Shown: piece by piece, positions 1 through 8,845 of the stretch
Layout of the letters: every line of letters begins with the position of its first letter
Numbering within the stretch: position 1 is the first letter of the stretch
Source: Virgisporangium aurantiacum
Lineage (GTDB): Bacteria > Actinomycetota > Actinomycetes > Mycobacteriales > Micromonosporaceae
Reading direction: 5' to 3'
Assembly: GCF_016863635.1 (NCBI RefSeq)
Contig: NZ_BOPG01000034.1
Span: 62,001 to 126,000, forward strand
Length of the DNA: 64,000 nt
Translations under genes and position numbers: made by a program
Notes under the pieces: model-generated
What the model was told of the DNA's origin: nothing
What the model saw: only the letters and a program-made list of their open reading frames with translations
Database searches by the model: none

Positions 1-1
1 C

Positions 2-1351
2 GAGCTGATGGAGAACGCGACGTCGTTCTCGCCGCCGCACACCCGCGTGTCGGTGGTGGCGGTGTCGACGGGCTCCTCGGTGCGGCTGACCGTCACCGAC
101 CACGGCATCGGCCTGTCGCCGGAGCGGATCGCCGAGGAGAACGCCCGGTTGGAGCGCCGCGAGCGTCTCGACCTGGCACCCACCCAGGTGCTCGGCCTGT
201 TCGTGGTGGGCCGGCTGGCCCGCCGGCACGGGCTGCGCGTCCACCTGGCCGCGACGTCGGGCGGTGGCGTCACGGCCACCGTCGAGCTGCCCATGTCGGT
301 GCTGGTCGCGGCCGCACCGGCCGTCGACCCGGCGTCGACGCCCGGCAAACTGCAGCTGGTCGGTGCGCGGTCCCGGCCGGCCGCGTTGGGTGGCACGATC
401 GCCCTCCCACCCCGCGGCGACGCGCTCCAGCGCCTCCGCGACATGATCGAGGACGGCGCACCGTCCTGGAACGCGTTCGCGCTCGGGTCCCCGAACTCCC
501 CGTCGGATTCACCGCCCGCTCTCGCTGCACCGGTCGCCAATCCGCCGGCCTGGCCGCCGGCCACGCCGGACGGCCCCGCCGCTCTGGCCGCTCCCGGCGC
601 TCCCGGCGCTCCGGCGGGCGAGAACGGGGCCGCGAACGGGCACCCCGTCGGTCCGACCAGCCCGTCCGGGCTCCGGCAGCGGGTACCGGGCGCCAACCTC
701 ATCAGCGGCGGCACCGCGGGCCCGGCCGATCGCCAACCCCCCAGCCCGCTCGACGCGGACGCCGCCCGGGACCTCATCGAACAGTTCGAGTTCGGCGTGA
801 ACCGGGCACACGAGGAGCCCGCTCCGGCTCCCCCGCTGCGGCCGTCGTCCCCCGTCGCACCGCCGTGGCCGGCCGCCGCTTACCCCGTCACCCCGGAACC
901 GGCAACGGCGGCACGCGAACTGCCGACCCAGCCGGCGGCGGCCGCACAGCCGGCGGGGGCCGGCCTCGCCGCCCAGCCCGCCAGCGCGGCCGGGCACGCC
1001 GCCCCGGCCGAGCACGCCAGCGCGGCCGGCAACGCCGAGCAGCCCGCGTTGCCGGCGTCGATCTATGCGCCCACCGAGGCGTTGCCGGTCTACACGCCGC
1101 CGCGGCCGGCGACGCACTCGGACACCACCAGCGCCGGCGGATACCAGCTCCGCCCGACCGGCACGTCGCTGAACCGGCGGGTGCCCGGCGCCACGCTCGC
1201 CACCAGCCTGGTGCCGCCCCAGTCGGACCGGGCACCGGCCGCCTTCACCCAGATCGACCCGGACGAGGTGCGCAGCCTCGTCGAGCAGTTCGAGTTCGGG
1301 GTCACCGAAGCTCTCCAGCACGCTGAACCAAGGAGCGACAGAAGTTCATGA
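2..1351 (+). CDS. Conservon sensor kinase CvnA-like, 3' part (5' end outside window)
   Basis: The frame is open from the window edge, so the sensor and dimerisation parts are missing. What remains starts in a histidine-kinase ATPase domain: N-box ELMENA at the first residues and G1 box DHGIGLS about 35 residues on. After about residue 100 the protein becomes a 340-residue Pro/Ala-rich tail. The tail holds two copies of a paired motif, a basic RVPGA-x-L element followed by an acidic segment ending LIEQFEFGV or LVEQFEFGV. The stop overlaps the next start as ATGA. In Streptomyces conservons the first gene is a membrane sensor kinase with this kind of ATPase domain; that assignment rests on the neighbours as well as the motifs. 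Its signal is unknown. Confidence 0.85.
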   Translation, partial: ELMENATSFSPPHTRVSVVAVSTGSSVRLTVTDHGIGLSPERIAEENARLERRERLDLAPTQVLGLFVVGRLARRHGLRVHLAATSGGGVTATVELPMSVLVAAAPAVDPASTPGKLQLVGARSRPAALGGTIALPPRGDALQRLRDMIEDGAPSWNAFALGSPNSPSDSPPALAAPVANPPAWPPATPDGPAALAAPGAPGAPAGENGAANGHPVGPTSPSGLRQRVPGANLISGGTAGPADRQPPSPLDADAARDLIEQFEFGVNRAHEEPAPAPPLRPSSPVAPPWPAAAYPVTPEPATAARELPTQPAAAAQPAGAGLAAQPASAAGHAAPAEHASAAGNAEQPALPASIYAPTEALPVYTPPRPATHSDTTSAGGYQLRPTGTSLNRRVPGATLATSLVPPQSDRAPAAFTQIDPDEVRSLVEQFEFGVTEALQHAEPRSDRSS

Positions 1352-1779
1352 GCGTCACACATAACTTGAGTGCCGAGGCCAAGACCTTCAACTGGCTGCT
1401 GGACAACTTCACCCAGAACACCGTGGGCGTGATCGAGGCGGTGGCCGTGTCGTCCGACGGGTTGCCGATCGCCATGTCGGCGATCCAGGACCGGGCCAAC
1501 GCCGACCGTCTCGCGGCCGTGGTGAGCGGCATGACCAGTCTCGCGGGCGGCGCGGCGCACATGTACAACATGGGTGACCTGAACCGGGTCATCGTCGATC
1601 TGACGCGCGGGTACCTGTTGGTGACGGCGATCAGCATCGGATCGGTGATGGGCGTGATCGCGAGCCGCACCGCGAACCTGGGCAACGTCGCGTACGAGAT
1701 GACGTTGTTCGCGAACCGCGCCGGTGCCGCGCTGACCCCGCAACTGATCATTGAGCTGAAGAACTCCGTTCAGCCGTGA
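1348..1779 (+). CDS. Roadblock/LC7 domain protein, conservon CvnB-like
   Basis: A 143-residue protein that is essentially one Roadblock/LC7 domain, the fold of MglB-type GTPase partners. The N-terminus NLSAEAKTFNWLLDNF is typical of the conservon family. The Gly/Ala-rich centre with GGAAHMYNMGD is also characteristic. Its start overlaps the kinase stop (ATGA) and its stop overlaps the next start (GTGA), so translation is probably coupled through the operon. In conservons this protein is thought to link the membrane kinase to the small GTPase encoded two genes downstream. It is cytoplasmic; no signal or membrane segment is visible. Confidence 0.93.
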   Translation: MSVTHNLSAEAKTFNWLLDNFTQNTVGVIEAVAVSSDGLPIAMSAIQDRANADRLAAVVSGMTSLAGGAAHMYNMGDLNRVIVDLTRGYLLVTAISIGSVMGVIASRTANLGNVAYEMTLFANRAGAALTPQLIIELKNSVQP

Positions 1780-2225
1780 CCCAGTCACCGGACGCCGGAG
1801 GGGCGGCTCGACTGCCGCCCTATCTGCGTCACGCGTTCGGTGACTTCACTCCGTCTCCCGCGCCGGCCGAACCGGCCGAGGAGACGCTGCGGCCGTTCGT
1901 CCTGACCTCCGGGCGGGTCTCCTCGGGTGACCGGGAGATCAGCCTGGAGACGCAGGTGACGTCGAACTACGACGACGCCGGCACGGCGCACTACGCGACC
2001 GCGGGCCTGCCGTCCGAGCTGCGGGCCATCATCACGCTGTGCAACGTACCGATGTCCGTCGCCGAGATCTCCGCGCGGCTGCGGCTGCACCTGGGCGTCA
2101 CCAGGATCCTGGTCGGCGACCTGCGCGCCGCGGGCCACCTGGAGATCCACCACCAGGACGTAATCGAGAACCATTCCCCCGACGTCATTTTGCGAGTGAT
2201 TCGTGGACTTCGTGCAATCACCTGA
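1776..2225 (+). CDS. DUF742 protein, conservon CvnC-like
   Basis: A 149-residue soluble protein. An early LPPYLRHAF segment is followed by RPFVLTSGRV, the usual opening of the DUF742 core. The second half (MSVAEISARLRLHLGVTRILVGDL) looks like a winged-helix unit, ending in a short region with HHQDVIENHSPDVILRVI. It starts with GTG inside the preceding stop codon and overlaps the next gene by 23 bases, which is the normal conservon arrangement. Biochemical function is not established for the family; a regulatory or adaptor role in the conservon complex is inferred from context. Confidence 0.92.
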   Translation: MTQSPDAGGAARLPPYLRHAFGDFTPSPAPAEPAEETLRPFVLTSGRVSSGDREISLETQVTSNYDDAGTAHYATAGLPSELRAIITLCNVPMSVAEISARLRLHLGVTRILVGDLRAAGHLEIHHQDVIENHSPDVILRVIRGLRAIT

Positions 2226-2814
2226 TACCGGCACGGCGGTAACCGGACGCCGCGCCGCTCCCCCGCTGCCCGTGAAGATCGTGGTGGCGGGCGGCTTCGG
2301 CGTCGGCAAGACCACCACCGTCGGCGCCATCTCCGAGATCGAGCCGCTGACCACCGAGGCGGTGATGACCATCGAGTCGGTGGGCGTCGACGACCCCGGC
2401 ATGCGGGTCGGCAAGACCACCACCACCGTCGCGATGGACTTCGGCTGCGTCACCATCGACTCGACGCTGAAGCTGTACCTTTTCGGCACGCCGGGCCAGG
2501 ACCGTTTCGGATTCATGTGGAATGATCTGTCCCGCGGCGCGCTCGGTGCGCTGGTGGTCGTCGACAGCACCCGCCTCGACGACTGCTATCCGGCCGTGGA
2601 CTACTTCGAGAACGCCAAGGTCCCCTTCGTGGTGGGCGTCAACGCGTTCGACGGCCATCTGGCGCACGACATGAACGAGGTGCGCTGGGCGCTGGCCGTC
2701 AACGAGACGGTTCCGGTGGTCGCCTTCGACGCCCGGGACCGCCTGTCCGTCCGCGACGCCCTACTGGTCGTGCTGGAGCGAGCGCTGGACCGCGCCATGA
2801 AAGTCACCCGCTGA
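2203..2814 (+). CDS. Ras-like small GTPase, conservon CvnD-like
   Basis: A 203-residue P-loop GTPase. Walker A GGFGVGKTT is near residue 32, a Walker B/G3 region with FGTPGQDRF near residue 96, and a late G4-like VGVNAFDG. This is the MglA/Ras-like GTPase that closes conservons and is presumed to be modulated by the Roadblock protein upstream. The GTG start at 2203 lies inside the DUF742 gene; GTG at 2212 is a possible alternative. No P450 gene follows, unlike in some Streptomyces conservons. The next gene, malQ, is convergent, with a strong inverted repeat at the junction. Confidence 0.93.
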   Translation: MDFVQSPDTGTAVTGRRAAPPLPVKIVVAGGFGVGKTTTVGAISEIEPLTTEAVMTIESVGVDDPGMRVGKTTTTVAMDFGCVTIDSTLKLYLFGTPGQDRFGFMWNDLSRGALGALVVVDSTRLDDCYPAVDYFENAKVPFVVGVNAFDGHLAHDMNEVRWALAVNETVPVVAFDARDRLSVRDALLVVLERALDRAMKVTR

Positions 2815-2837
2815 CGCCGCGGTCAACGCACGTCCGT

Positions 2838-2897
2838 CTTCCGGATCTTGGACTCCCGGAGGGCCTATGACACCTCGTGCAGTCCAAGATCCGGAAG
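2838..2897. terminator. 17-bp perfect inverted repeat between convergent genes
   Basis: The arms at 2838-2854 and 2881-2897 are exact reverse complements, separated by 26 bases. The left arm lies in the spacer after the GTPase gene. The right arm lies within the last codons of malQ, coding part of SRTLPDLGL. It is placed to stop transcription from both sides, although neither arm is followed by a T-rich tract. The core GATCTTG resembles those of the elements at 46836-46918 and 54612-54678. Confidence 0.6.
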
Positions 2898-4754
2898 TGT
2901 GCGGGACTTCAGGATAGCCACGATGGCGCGCACCCGAGGGTGGTCGAAGAGGTCCTCCAACGCGACCGGCAGCGGGATCCGCCAGTTCGGGTACTCGTCC
3001 ATCGTGCCGGGCAGGTTCGGCTGCCGCGTCTCGCCGACGGCGTCGTACGGCGACACCGCCACCAGGGTGCTCGGCGTCGCCGCCAGCAGCTTGTGCAGCC
3101 CCAGGATCAGCTCGTCGAGCGACGGCGAGGCACCCACGAAACCCAGGGAACGCAGCAACGACACCAGCAAGGAACGGTCGGCGTCGGCATCCGCCTGTTC
3201 CTCCGCCTCGGGCCGGGTCAGCTGGCCCAGCCGGGCGCGCACCGACACGTGCTCGCCGGTCAGGTAGCCGGCCGCCGTGGGCAGGTCGTGCGTCGACACC
3301 GTCGCCAGCGCGTCGACCGGCCACGACAACGGTGGCACGAACGAGCCGTCCCGCGACCGGGCGAACCACAGCACCTCGCAGCCCAGCATGTTCCGAGCAG
3401 CCAGCCCCTCGGTGACCTCGGGCAGCACCGTCCCCAGATCTTCGCCGACCACCACGGCACCGGCCCGGGACGCCTCCAGCGCGAGGATCCCCACCATCGC
3501 CGCCGAGTCGTACCGAACGTACGTCCCGTCGGCCGCGGTGCCGCCCGGCGGGACCCACCACAGCCGCCACAGCCCCGCGACGTGGTCGACCCGCAGGCCG
3601 CCGGCATGGCGCAGCATCGCCCGCACCAGGTCGCGGTACGGGGCGTAGCCGGCCGCCGCCAGCCGGTCGGGGCGCCAGGTGGCCAGGCCCCAGTCCTGGC
3701 CGAGTTGGTTGAAGGCGTCCGGCGGGGCGCCGACCCGCACGCCGTCGGCCAGCACGTCCTGCAGCAGCCAGCCGTCGGCGCCGCCGGGGTCGATGCCGAC
3801 CGCCAGGTCCTGGACGATGCCGATCGGCATCCCGGCCGCCGCCGCCCGCACGGCCGCCAACTGCTCGTCACACTGCTCCTGCAGCCACGCGTGGAACGCC
3901 ACCCGCGACGCCAACTCAAAGCGCGCAACTGCAACGGCTTCAGAAGAAGGATGCCGAAGATCAGCCGGCCACTCCCGCCAGTTCCGCCCGTGCACCTCCG
4001 CCAGCGCGCAGTACGTCGCGAAGTCCCGCAACGCCGGATCGGACGGCACCGCCGCGGATGAAGGCCCGGCCAGCACCGCGGACTTCGCCGCCCACACCGC
4101 GTCGTAGTCGATGAGTTCGCCGGGAGGAACCGGCGACGGCCCGTCGACCCGGAGATACAACGGGTTGATGAACCGCCGGCTCGTCGGCGAGTACGGCGAC
4201 GCCGGCACCGGATGCCCGGGCGCCACCGCGTGCAGGGGATTGAGCAACACGAACCCCGCGCCGTCGGAAGAAGAACGCTGAACGAAGGAAGCCAGGTCCC
4301 CGAAATCGCCCATGCCCCACGACCCGGAAGACCGCAGCGCGTACAACTGCAGCATCCAGCCCCACGTCGGCGCCGGCCGGGCGATGCGCGCGGGGGTCAC
4401 GATCACGGCCGTCTCGCCGCCCGCGTGCACCAGGCGGTGATATCCGAGGGGCAGGTCGCGCGGCAGGGTCGCGGCCATCGGCCGCTCACGGCCGTCCTCC
4501 AGAATCAAAAGACCATCGGGGACGGCATGGGCGTCCCCCTCCGTTACCACGATGGCCCCGTGCGTCGCCGTACGCGCCGACGCCTCCGCCAGCGCCGCCC
4601 GGATCGCGGCCGGGCTCGACGCGTCGACGTCGAGCAACCGCAGGATCTCGACGACGGTCTCCCGCGCGATCGCCGTGGGCCGCCGTTGCCAGTTCTCGTA
4701 CTCGGTGGCCACGCCGTGCGCGGCCGCCAGCCGCTCCAGCAGAGGGTCGATCAC
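2865..4754 (-). CDS. malQ: 4-alpha-glucanotransferase (amylomaltase, GH77)
   Basis: Disproportionates alpha-1,4-glucans in maltodextrin and glycogen metabolism. The 629-residue protein has the family landmarks in order: SWGMGDFGDL near residue 145, NPLHA near 175, IVQDLAVGIDPGGADGWL near 315, the nucleophile region GGLRVDHVAG near 390, the acid/base region VVGEDLGTV near 440 and VSTHDLPT near 480. It starts at GTG (4754). It is a single reverse-strand gene, divergent from the ABC transporter and convergent with the conservon. Its last codons form one arm of the inverted repeat at the 3' junction. Length is within the family range, at the shorter side for actinobacteria. Confidence 0.96.
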   Translation of the reverse strand: MIDPLLERLAAAHGVATEYENWQRRPTAIARETVVEILRLLDVDASSPAAIRAALAEASARTATHGAIVVTEGDAHAVPDGLLILEDGRERPMAATLPRDLPLGYHRLVHAGGETAVIVTPARIARPAPTWGWMLQLYALRSSGSWGMGDFGDLASFVQRSSSDGAGFVLLNPLHAVAPGHPVPASPYSPTSRRFINPLYLRVDGPSPVPPGELIDYDAVWAAKSAVLAGPSSAAVPSDPALRDFATYCALAEVHGRNWREWPADLRHPSSEAVAVARFELASRVAFHAWLQEQCDEQLAAVRAAAAGMPIGIVQDLAVGIDPGGADGWLLQDVLADGVRVGAPPDAFNQLGQDWGLATWRPDRLAAAGYAPYRDLVRAMLRHAGGLRVDHVAGLWRLWWVPPGGTAADGTYVRYDSAAMVGILALEASRAGAVVVGEDLGTVLPEVTEGLAARNMLGCEVLWFARSRDGSFVPPLSWPVDALATVSTHDLPTAAGYLTGEHVSVRARLGQLTRPEAEEQADADADRSLLVSLLRSLGFVGASPSLDELILGLHKLLAATPSTLVAVSPYDAVGETRQPNLPGTMDEYPNWRIPLPVALEDLFDHPRVRAIVAILKSRTLPDLGLHEVS

Positions 4755-4830
4755 AGCTAGCGGATCCTTCCTGAGGAACGCCTGAGAGGACGGCCCCGCG
4801 ACGGTACAACACGCGGATTACCGTCGAGGG

Positions 4831-6564
4831 ATGTCGGTCAAACCGCGGCGGATCGATCTCCGGGCGCTGCTGCCCTACCTGCGTCCGCACCGCCGGGTCC
4901 TGCTGCTCGTCGCCGCGCTGTCGCTGGCCGGCACCCTGGCCACCCTGCTGCAGCCGCTGCTCACCCGCGCGGTGCTCGACGCGATCGGCAACAGCGAGCC
5001 GGCCGGCCGGCTCGTGGCGGGGCTGGTGGCGCTGCTCGCGATCGTCGCGGGGCTCAACGCCGTCCGCGACTACCTGCTCCAGCGCACCGCCGAGGGCGTG
5101 GTGCTCGCCTCCCGGAGAACGCTGGCCGGGCACCTGCTGCGGCTGCCGATCGCCGAGTACGACAGCCGCCGCACCGGCGACCTGCTCTCCCGGGTCGGCG
5201 CCGACACCACGCTGCTGCGCGCGGTGGTCACCTCCGGCCTGATCGACATGGCGTCCGGCATGATCATGATCGCCGGCGCGGTGATCGCGATGGTGCTCCT
5301 GGATCCGTTGATGTTCACGGTGACCGCGGGCGGCGTGGCGCTGGCGCTCAGCGGCGGCATGGTGGTGGCCCGGCGGGTGCGTCCGGCGTCGCGGGCCGCG
5401 CAGGAGCGCATCGGCGAGATGACCGCCACCGTGGAACGGGCGCTCACCGCGGCCCGCACGATCCGGGCCAGCCGGGCCGAGGAGCGCGAGACCGAGGCGG
5501 TCGGCGCGGCGGCGGAGGCCGCGTACCGGGCGGGCCTGCGGGCGGCCCGGCTGCAGGCGTGGATCGGGCCGATCGGGGTCGCCGCGATCCAGGGCGCGTT
5601 CCTGCTGGTGCTGGGCATCGGCGGGGCGCGGGTCGCCGACGGGTCGCTGTCGGTCGGCGACCTGGTGGCGTTCGTGTTGTTCCTGTTCTTCCTGGTGATG
5701 CCGCTCGGCCGGGTGCTCAACGTCTACACCCAGTTGCAGATGGGGCTGGCCGCGCTGGAGCGCATCCACGAGGTCCTCGATCTGCCGCTGGAGCCCGACG
5801 CGCCGCAACCGGCGCCGCGGCCGGTGGAAGCCGCGCCGGCCGTCGAGTTCGCGGGGGTGGACTTCTCCTACGGCGACGGGCCGCCGGTGCTGCGGCAGGT
5901 GAGCTTCGCGGTGCCCATGGGCACCCGCACCGCGCTGGTCGGCCCGTCGGGCGCGGGCAAGTCGAGCGTGCTCGCGCTGGTCGAGCGGTTCTACGAGGTC
6001 GACGCCGGTGCGGTGCGGATCGACGGCGTCGACGTGCGCCGGCTGCCGCGCGAGGTGCTCCGCGGCCGCCTCGGCTACGTGGAGCAGGAGGCGCCGGTGC
6101 TCGCCGGCACGCTACGGGCCAACCTGCTGCTGACGGTCCCCGCCGCGACGGACGCGGAACTGCTCGCCGTGCTCGACGCGGTGAACCTCGGCGACCTGGT
6201 CGCCCGCACCCCCGACGGCCTCGACGCCCAGGTGGGCGAGGGTGGGGTGCTGCTCAGCGGCGGCGAGCGGCAACGGTTGGCGATCGCGCGCACGCTGCTC
6301 GCGTCACCCCCGATCTTGCTCCTCGACGAGCCGACGTCGAACCTCGACGCCCGCAACGAGGCGGCCCTGCGGGCCGCGATCGACGCCGTGTCGGCCGACC
6401 GCACGATGATCATCGTCGCGCACCGGCTCTCGACGGTGATCGACGCCGACCAGATCGTGGTGGTCGACGGCGGCCGGGTGGTGGCCGTCGGCCGGCACGC
6501 GGAACTGCTCGACACCAGCCCGCTCTACCGGGAACTCGCCACCCACCAGTTCCTGGTCACCTGA
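4831..6564 (+). CDS. ABC exporter, fused membrane and ATPase domains
   Basis: A 577-residue half-transporter. The N-terminal 310 residues are the transmembrane domain, with hydrophobic helices near residues 18-40, 60-75, 135-175 and 245-300. The ATPase domain follows: Walker A GPSGAGKSS near 372, signature LLSGGERQRL near 473, Walker B ILLLDEPTSNLD near 494 and the H-loop VAHRLST near 530. This is the exporter (MsbA/LmrA) architecture, working as a homodimer. The substrate cannot be told from sequence. It is monocistronic or followed by the hybrid kinase 29 bases downstream, so the two may share a transcript. Confidence 0.95.
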   Translation: MSVKPRRIDLRALLPYLRPHRRVLLLVAALSLAGTLATLLQPLLTRAVLDAIGNSEPAGRLVAGLVALLAIVAGLNAVRDYLLQRTAEGVVLASRRTLAGHLLRLPIAEYDSRRTGDLLSRVGADTTLLRAVVTSGLIDMASGMIMIAGAVIAMVLLDPLMFTVTAGGVALALSGGMVVARRVRPASRAAQERIGEMTATVERALTAARTIRASRAEERETEAVGAAAEAAYRAGLRAARLQAWIGPIGVAAIQGAFLLVLGIGGARVADGSLSVGDLVAFVLFLFFLVMPLGRVLNVYTQLQMGLAALERIHEVLDLPLEPDAPQPAPRPVEAAPAVEFAGVDFSYGDGPPVLRQVSFAVPMGTRTALVGPSGAGKSSVLALVERFYEVDAGAVRIDGVDVRRLPREVLRGRLGYVEQEAPVLAGTLRANLLLTVPAATDAELLAVLDAVNLGDLVARTPDGLDAQVGEGGVLLSGGERQRLAIARTLLASPPILLLDEPTSNLDARNEAALRAAIDAVSADRTMIIVAHRLSTVIDADQIVVVDGGRVVAVGRHAELLDTSPLYRELATHQFLVT

Positions 6565-6593
6565 CGTTCAATCCGCCCACGCGGGGCCAGCGC

Positions 6594-8837
6594 ATGACGG
6601 ATAGTAACAACATGGTGACTGGCTCGCGTTCGTCCTCCACCTACGCGCTCGCTGACCTCGCCCTGGCGCTGACCCGGGGGTCGGCCCGGGTCGAGGGGGT
6701 GTGTGAAACCGCGACGCGCGCCGCCGCGGAGATGATCGGCGACGGTGCGGCGGTCCAACTCGTCGGCGACGACGACCGCTACGGCGTGATGATCGCGTAC
6801 CACCCCGACCCCGAGCGGTCCCGCGCGCTCGGCGAGGCGCTGACCCGGCGCGGCGCGGCGCCCGAGGACCCCTACTCGGAGTCGATGCGCGCCACCCGGC
6901 GGCCCGTCATCCTGTCCCCGCTGACCCCCGAACGCCTCGCCGACCTCGCCCCCGCCCGCCGCGCCGCCGACGTGCCGGGCGAGCGCGCCACCGCCGCCGG
7001 CGTCTCCGCCGCGCTGCTGTGCCCGCTGATCGCCGACAACAAGTACCTCGGGTACCTGCTGGTCGCGCGCACCACGCCGGAGGGCGCCTACACCGAGGCC
7101 GACGCCGACCTCATCCGCGACATCGCCGGTGAGCTGGCCCTGGCGCTGGCCACCGCCCGGTCGCTGGAGCGGCTGGAGGTCAGCGAGGAGCGGTTCCGCC
7201 GGGTGCTGGAGAGCATTCCGGAGGGCGTCCTGCAGATCGACGCGACGGGCGTCACCACGTTCGCCAACCAGCCGTGCGCGGGCCTGCTGGGCATGCCCCG
7301 GGAACAGCTGGTCGGCCTGCCGTTGAGCGGTTTCCTGGACGACCGTGGGCAGCGCCTGCTGGCCCGCTGGATCTCCGGCGCGGCCGCCGAACCGATGCCC
7401 GGGCCGGCTCTCGTACCCGCGCCGGAGGAGCCCGGTAGCACGCCGCAACCCGCCGGCTCGGCGGTCGCCGACGCCCGCGTGGTGCGCGCCGACGGGTCGA
7501 CCCGCAGCGTCCGGCTGTGCCTGTCGGTGCTGCAGGAGGACCACGGCCACCCGGGCAACTCGCTCTGCCTGGTGACCGACCGGACCGAGCAGGTCGACGC
7601 CCGCGGACTCAAGCGCCAGCTCGACCACCTGCGCCGGCTCGACAGCATGGGCCAGCTCATCGGCGGCATCGCCCACGATCTCAACAACGTGCTCACCATC
7701 GTCGGCGGCTCCGCCGACATGATCGCGGGGACGGCGGAGCCCGGCTCGCCGCAGCACCAGCTCGCCGCCGAGATCGTGCACGCCGCGGTGAAGGGCCGGG
7801 CCCTGGCGCACCAGCTCCTCGCGTTCGGACGCGGCGGCAGCCGCCCGGAGACCATCCGCGTGCCGGACCTGCTCGAGGACATCAAACCGCTGTTCGCCCG
7901 CACGCTGGGCGAGCACATCCACCTCGACTTCACCCACAGCCCGGACGTGTGGCCGGTGCGCGCCGAACGCGGTCCGCTGCAGCAGGCCCTGGTGAACCTG
8001 GCGGCGAACGCCCGCGACGCGATGCTGCACGGTGGCGTGATGACCGCGAAGGCCGACAACGTCGTGGTGGCGCCCGGCGACCTGGACGACGCGTCGGTGG
8101 CCGGGCGCTTCGTCCGCCTGGTCATCGCCGACACCGGTGCCGGCATGGACGAGCAGACCCGCCAGCGGGCCCTGGAACCGTTCTTCACCACCAAGTCGGC
8201 CGCCGTCGGCCTGGGCCTGTCGACGGCGATGAGCGTGCTGCGCGGCATCGGCGGCTACATCACGCTGCAGTCCGAGCCCCGCATCGGCACGACGGTGCAG
8301 CTCTACCTGCCGGCGACCGATCCCGCCGCACCCACCACCGAACCGCGGCTCCCGGCCACCGACCTGGCCATCGGGCCGGAGCCGGCGATCCCGGCGGTGA
8401 GCTCGGGTGACCCGGCCGCCGCGATCGTCGCGCCGGCGGCGCCGCCGACACCCGCACCGGCGCGGACGTCGACCGCGCACGTCCTGGTCGTCGAGGACCA
8501 GCCCGAGCTGGCCCAGCTGATCCGCCGGCTCCTGGAACCCGCCGGCTACACCGTCACCGTCTCCACCGAGGCCGAGACGGCGTTCGACACGTTCGCGACC
8601 GTCGCCGACCCGGCCCTGCTCATCACCGACGTGGTCATGCCCGGAATGACCGGCCCCGACCTGGCCGCCGCGATGCGCGACCGCCACCCCGGCCTGCCGG
8701 TGCTGTTCATGTCGGGCTACACGGCCGCCGCGCTGGGCCCCCAGGTGCACCTCGACGACAACAGCGCGCTGGTCGAGAAGCCGTTCAACCGCAACACCCT
8801 GCTCGCCGCCGTGGAACGCTTCGCCAAGCCCACCTGA
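6594..8837 (+). CDS. Hybrid histidine kinase: GAF-PAS-HisKA-HATPase-receiver
   Basis: A 747-residue cytoplasmic sensor; no membrane segment is visible. In order: GAF-like domain (about residues 20-180), PAS domain (about 195-330), dimerisation and phosphoacceptor region with His361 in GGIAHDLNN, ATPase domain with NLAANARDAM, DTGAGMDE and GLGLSTA, a Pro/Ala linker, and a C-terminal receiver. The receiver has VVEDQPE at its acidic pocket, Asp679 in ITDVVMPGM and the conserved Lys in EKPFN. The start is ATG 6594, with GCGGGG upstream; M7 is a possible alternative. It lies 29 bases after the ABC exporter and converges on the other kinase. No response regulator with a DNA-binding domain is encoded nearby. 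Confidence 0.93.
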   Translation: MTDSNNMVTGSRSSSTYALADLALALTRGSARVEGVCETATRAAAEMIGDGAAVQLVGDDDRYGVMIAYHPDPERSRALGEALTRRGAAPEDPYSESMRATRRPVILSPLTPERLADLAPARRAADVPGERATAAGVSAALLCPLIADNKYLGYLLVARTTPEGAYTEADADLIRDIAGELALALATARSLERLEVSEERFRRVLESIPEGVLQIDATGVTTFANQPCAGLLGMPREQLVGLPLSGFLDDRGQRLLARWISGAAAEPMPGPALVPAPEEPGSTPQPAGSAVADARVVRADGSTRSVRLCLSVLQEDHGHPGNSLCLVTDRTEQVDARGLKRQLDHLRRLDSMGQLIGGIAHDLNNVLTIVGGSADMIAGTAEPGSPQHQLAAEIVHAAVKGRALAHQLLAFGRGGSRPETIRVPDLLEDIKPLFARTLGEHIHLDFTHSPDVWPVRAERGPLQQALVNLAANARDAMLHGGVMTAKADNVVVAPGDLDDASVAGRFVRLVIADTGAGMDEQTRQRALEPFFTTKSAAVGLGLSTAMSVLRGIGGYITLQSEPRIGTTVQLYLPATDPAAPTTEPRLPATDLAIGPEPAIPAVSSGDPAAAIVAPAAPPTPAPARTSTAHVLVVEDQPELAQLIRRLLEPAGYTVTVSTEAETAFDTFATVADPALLITDVVMPGMTGPDLAAAMRDRHPGLPVLFMSGYTAAALGPQVHLDDNSALVEKPFNRNTLLAAVERFAKPT

Positions 8838-8845
8838 GCCGCCCG

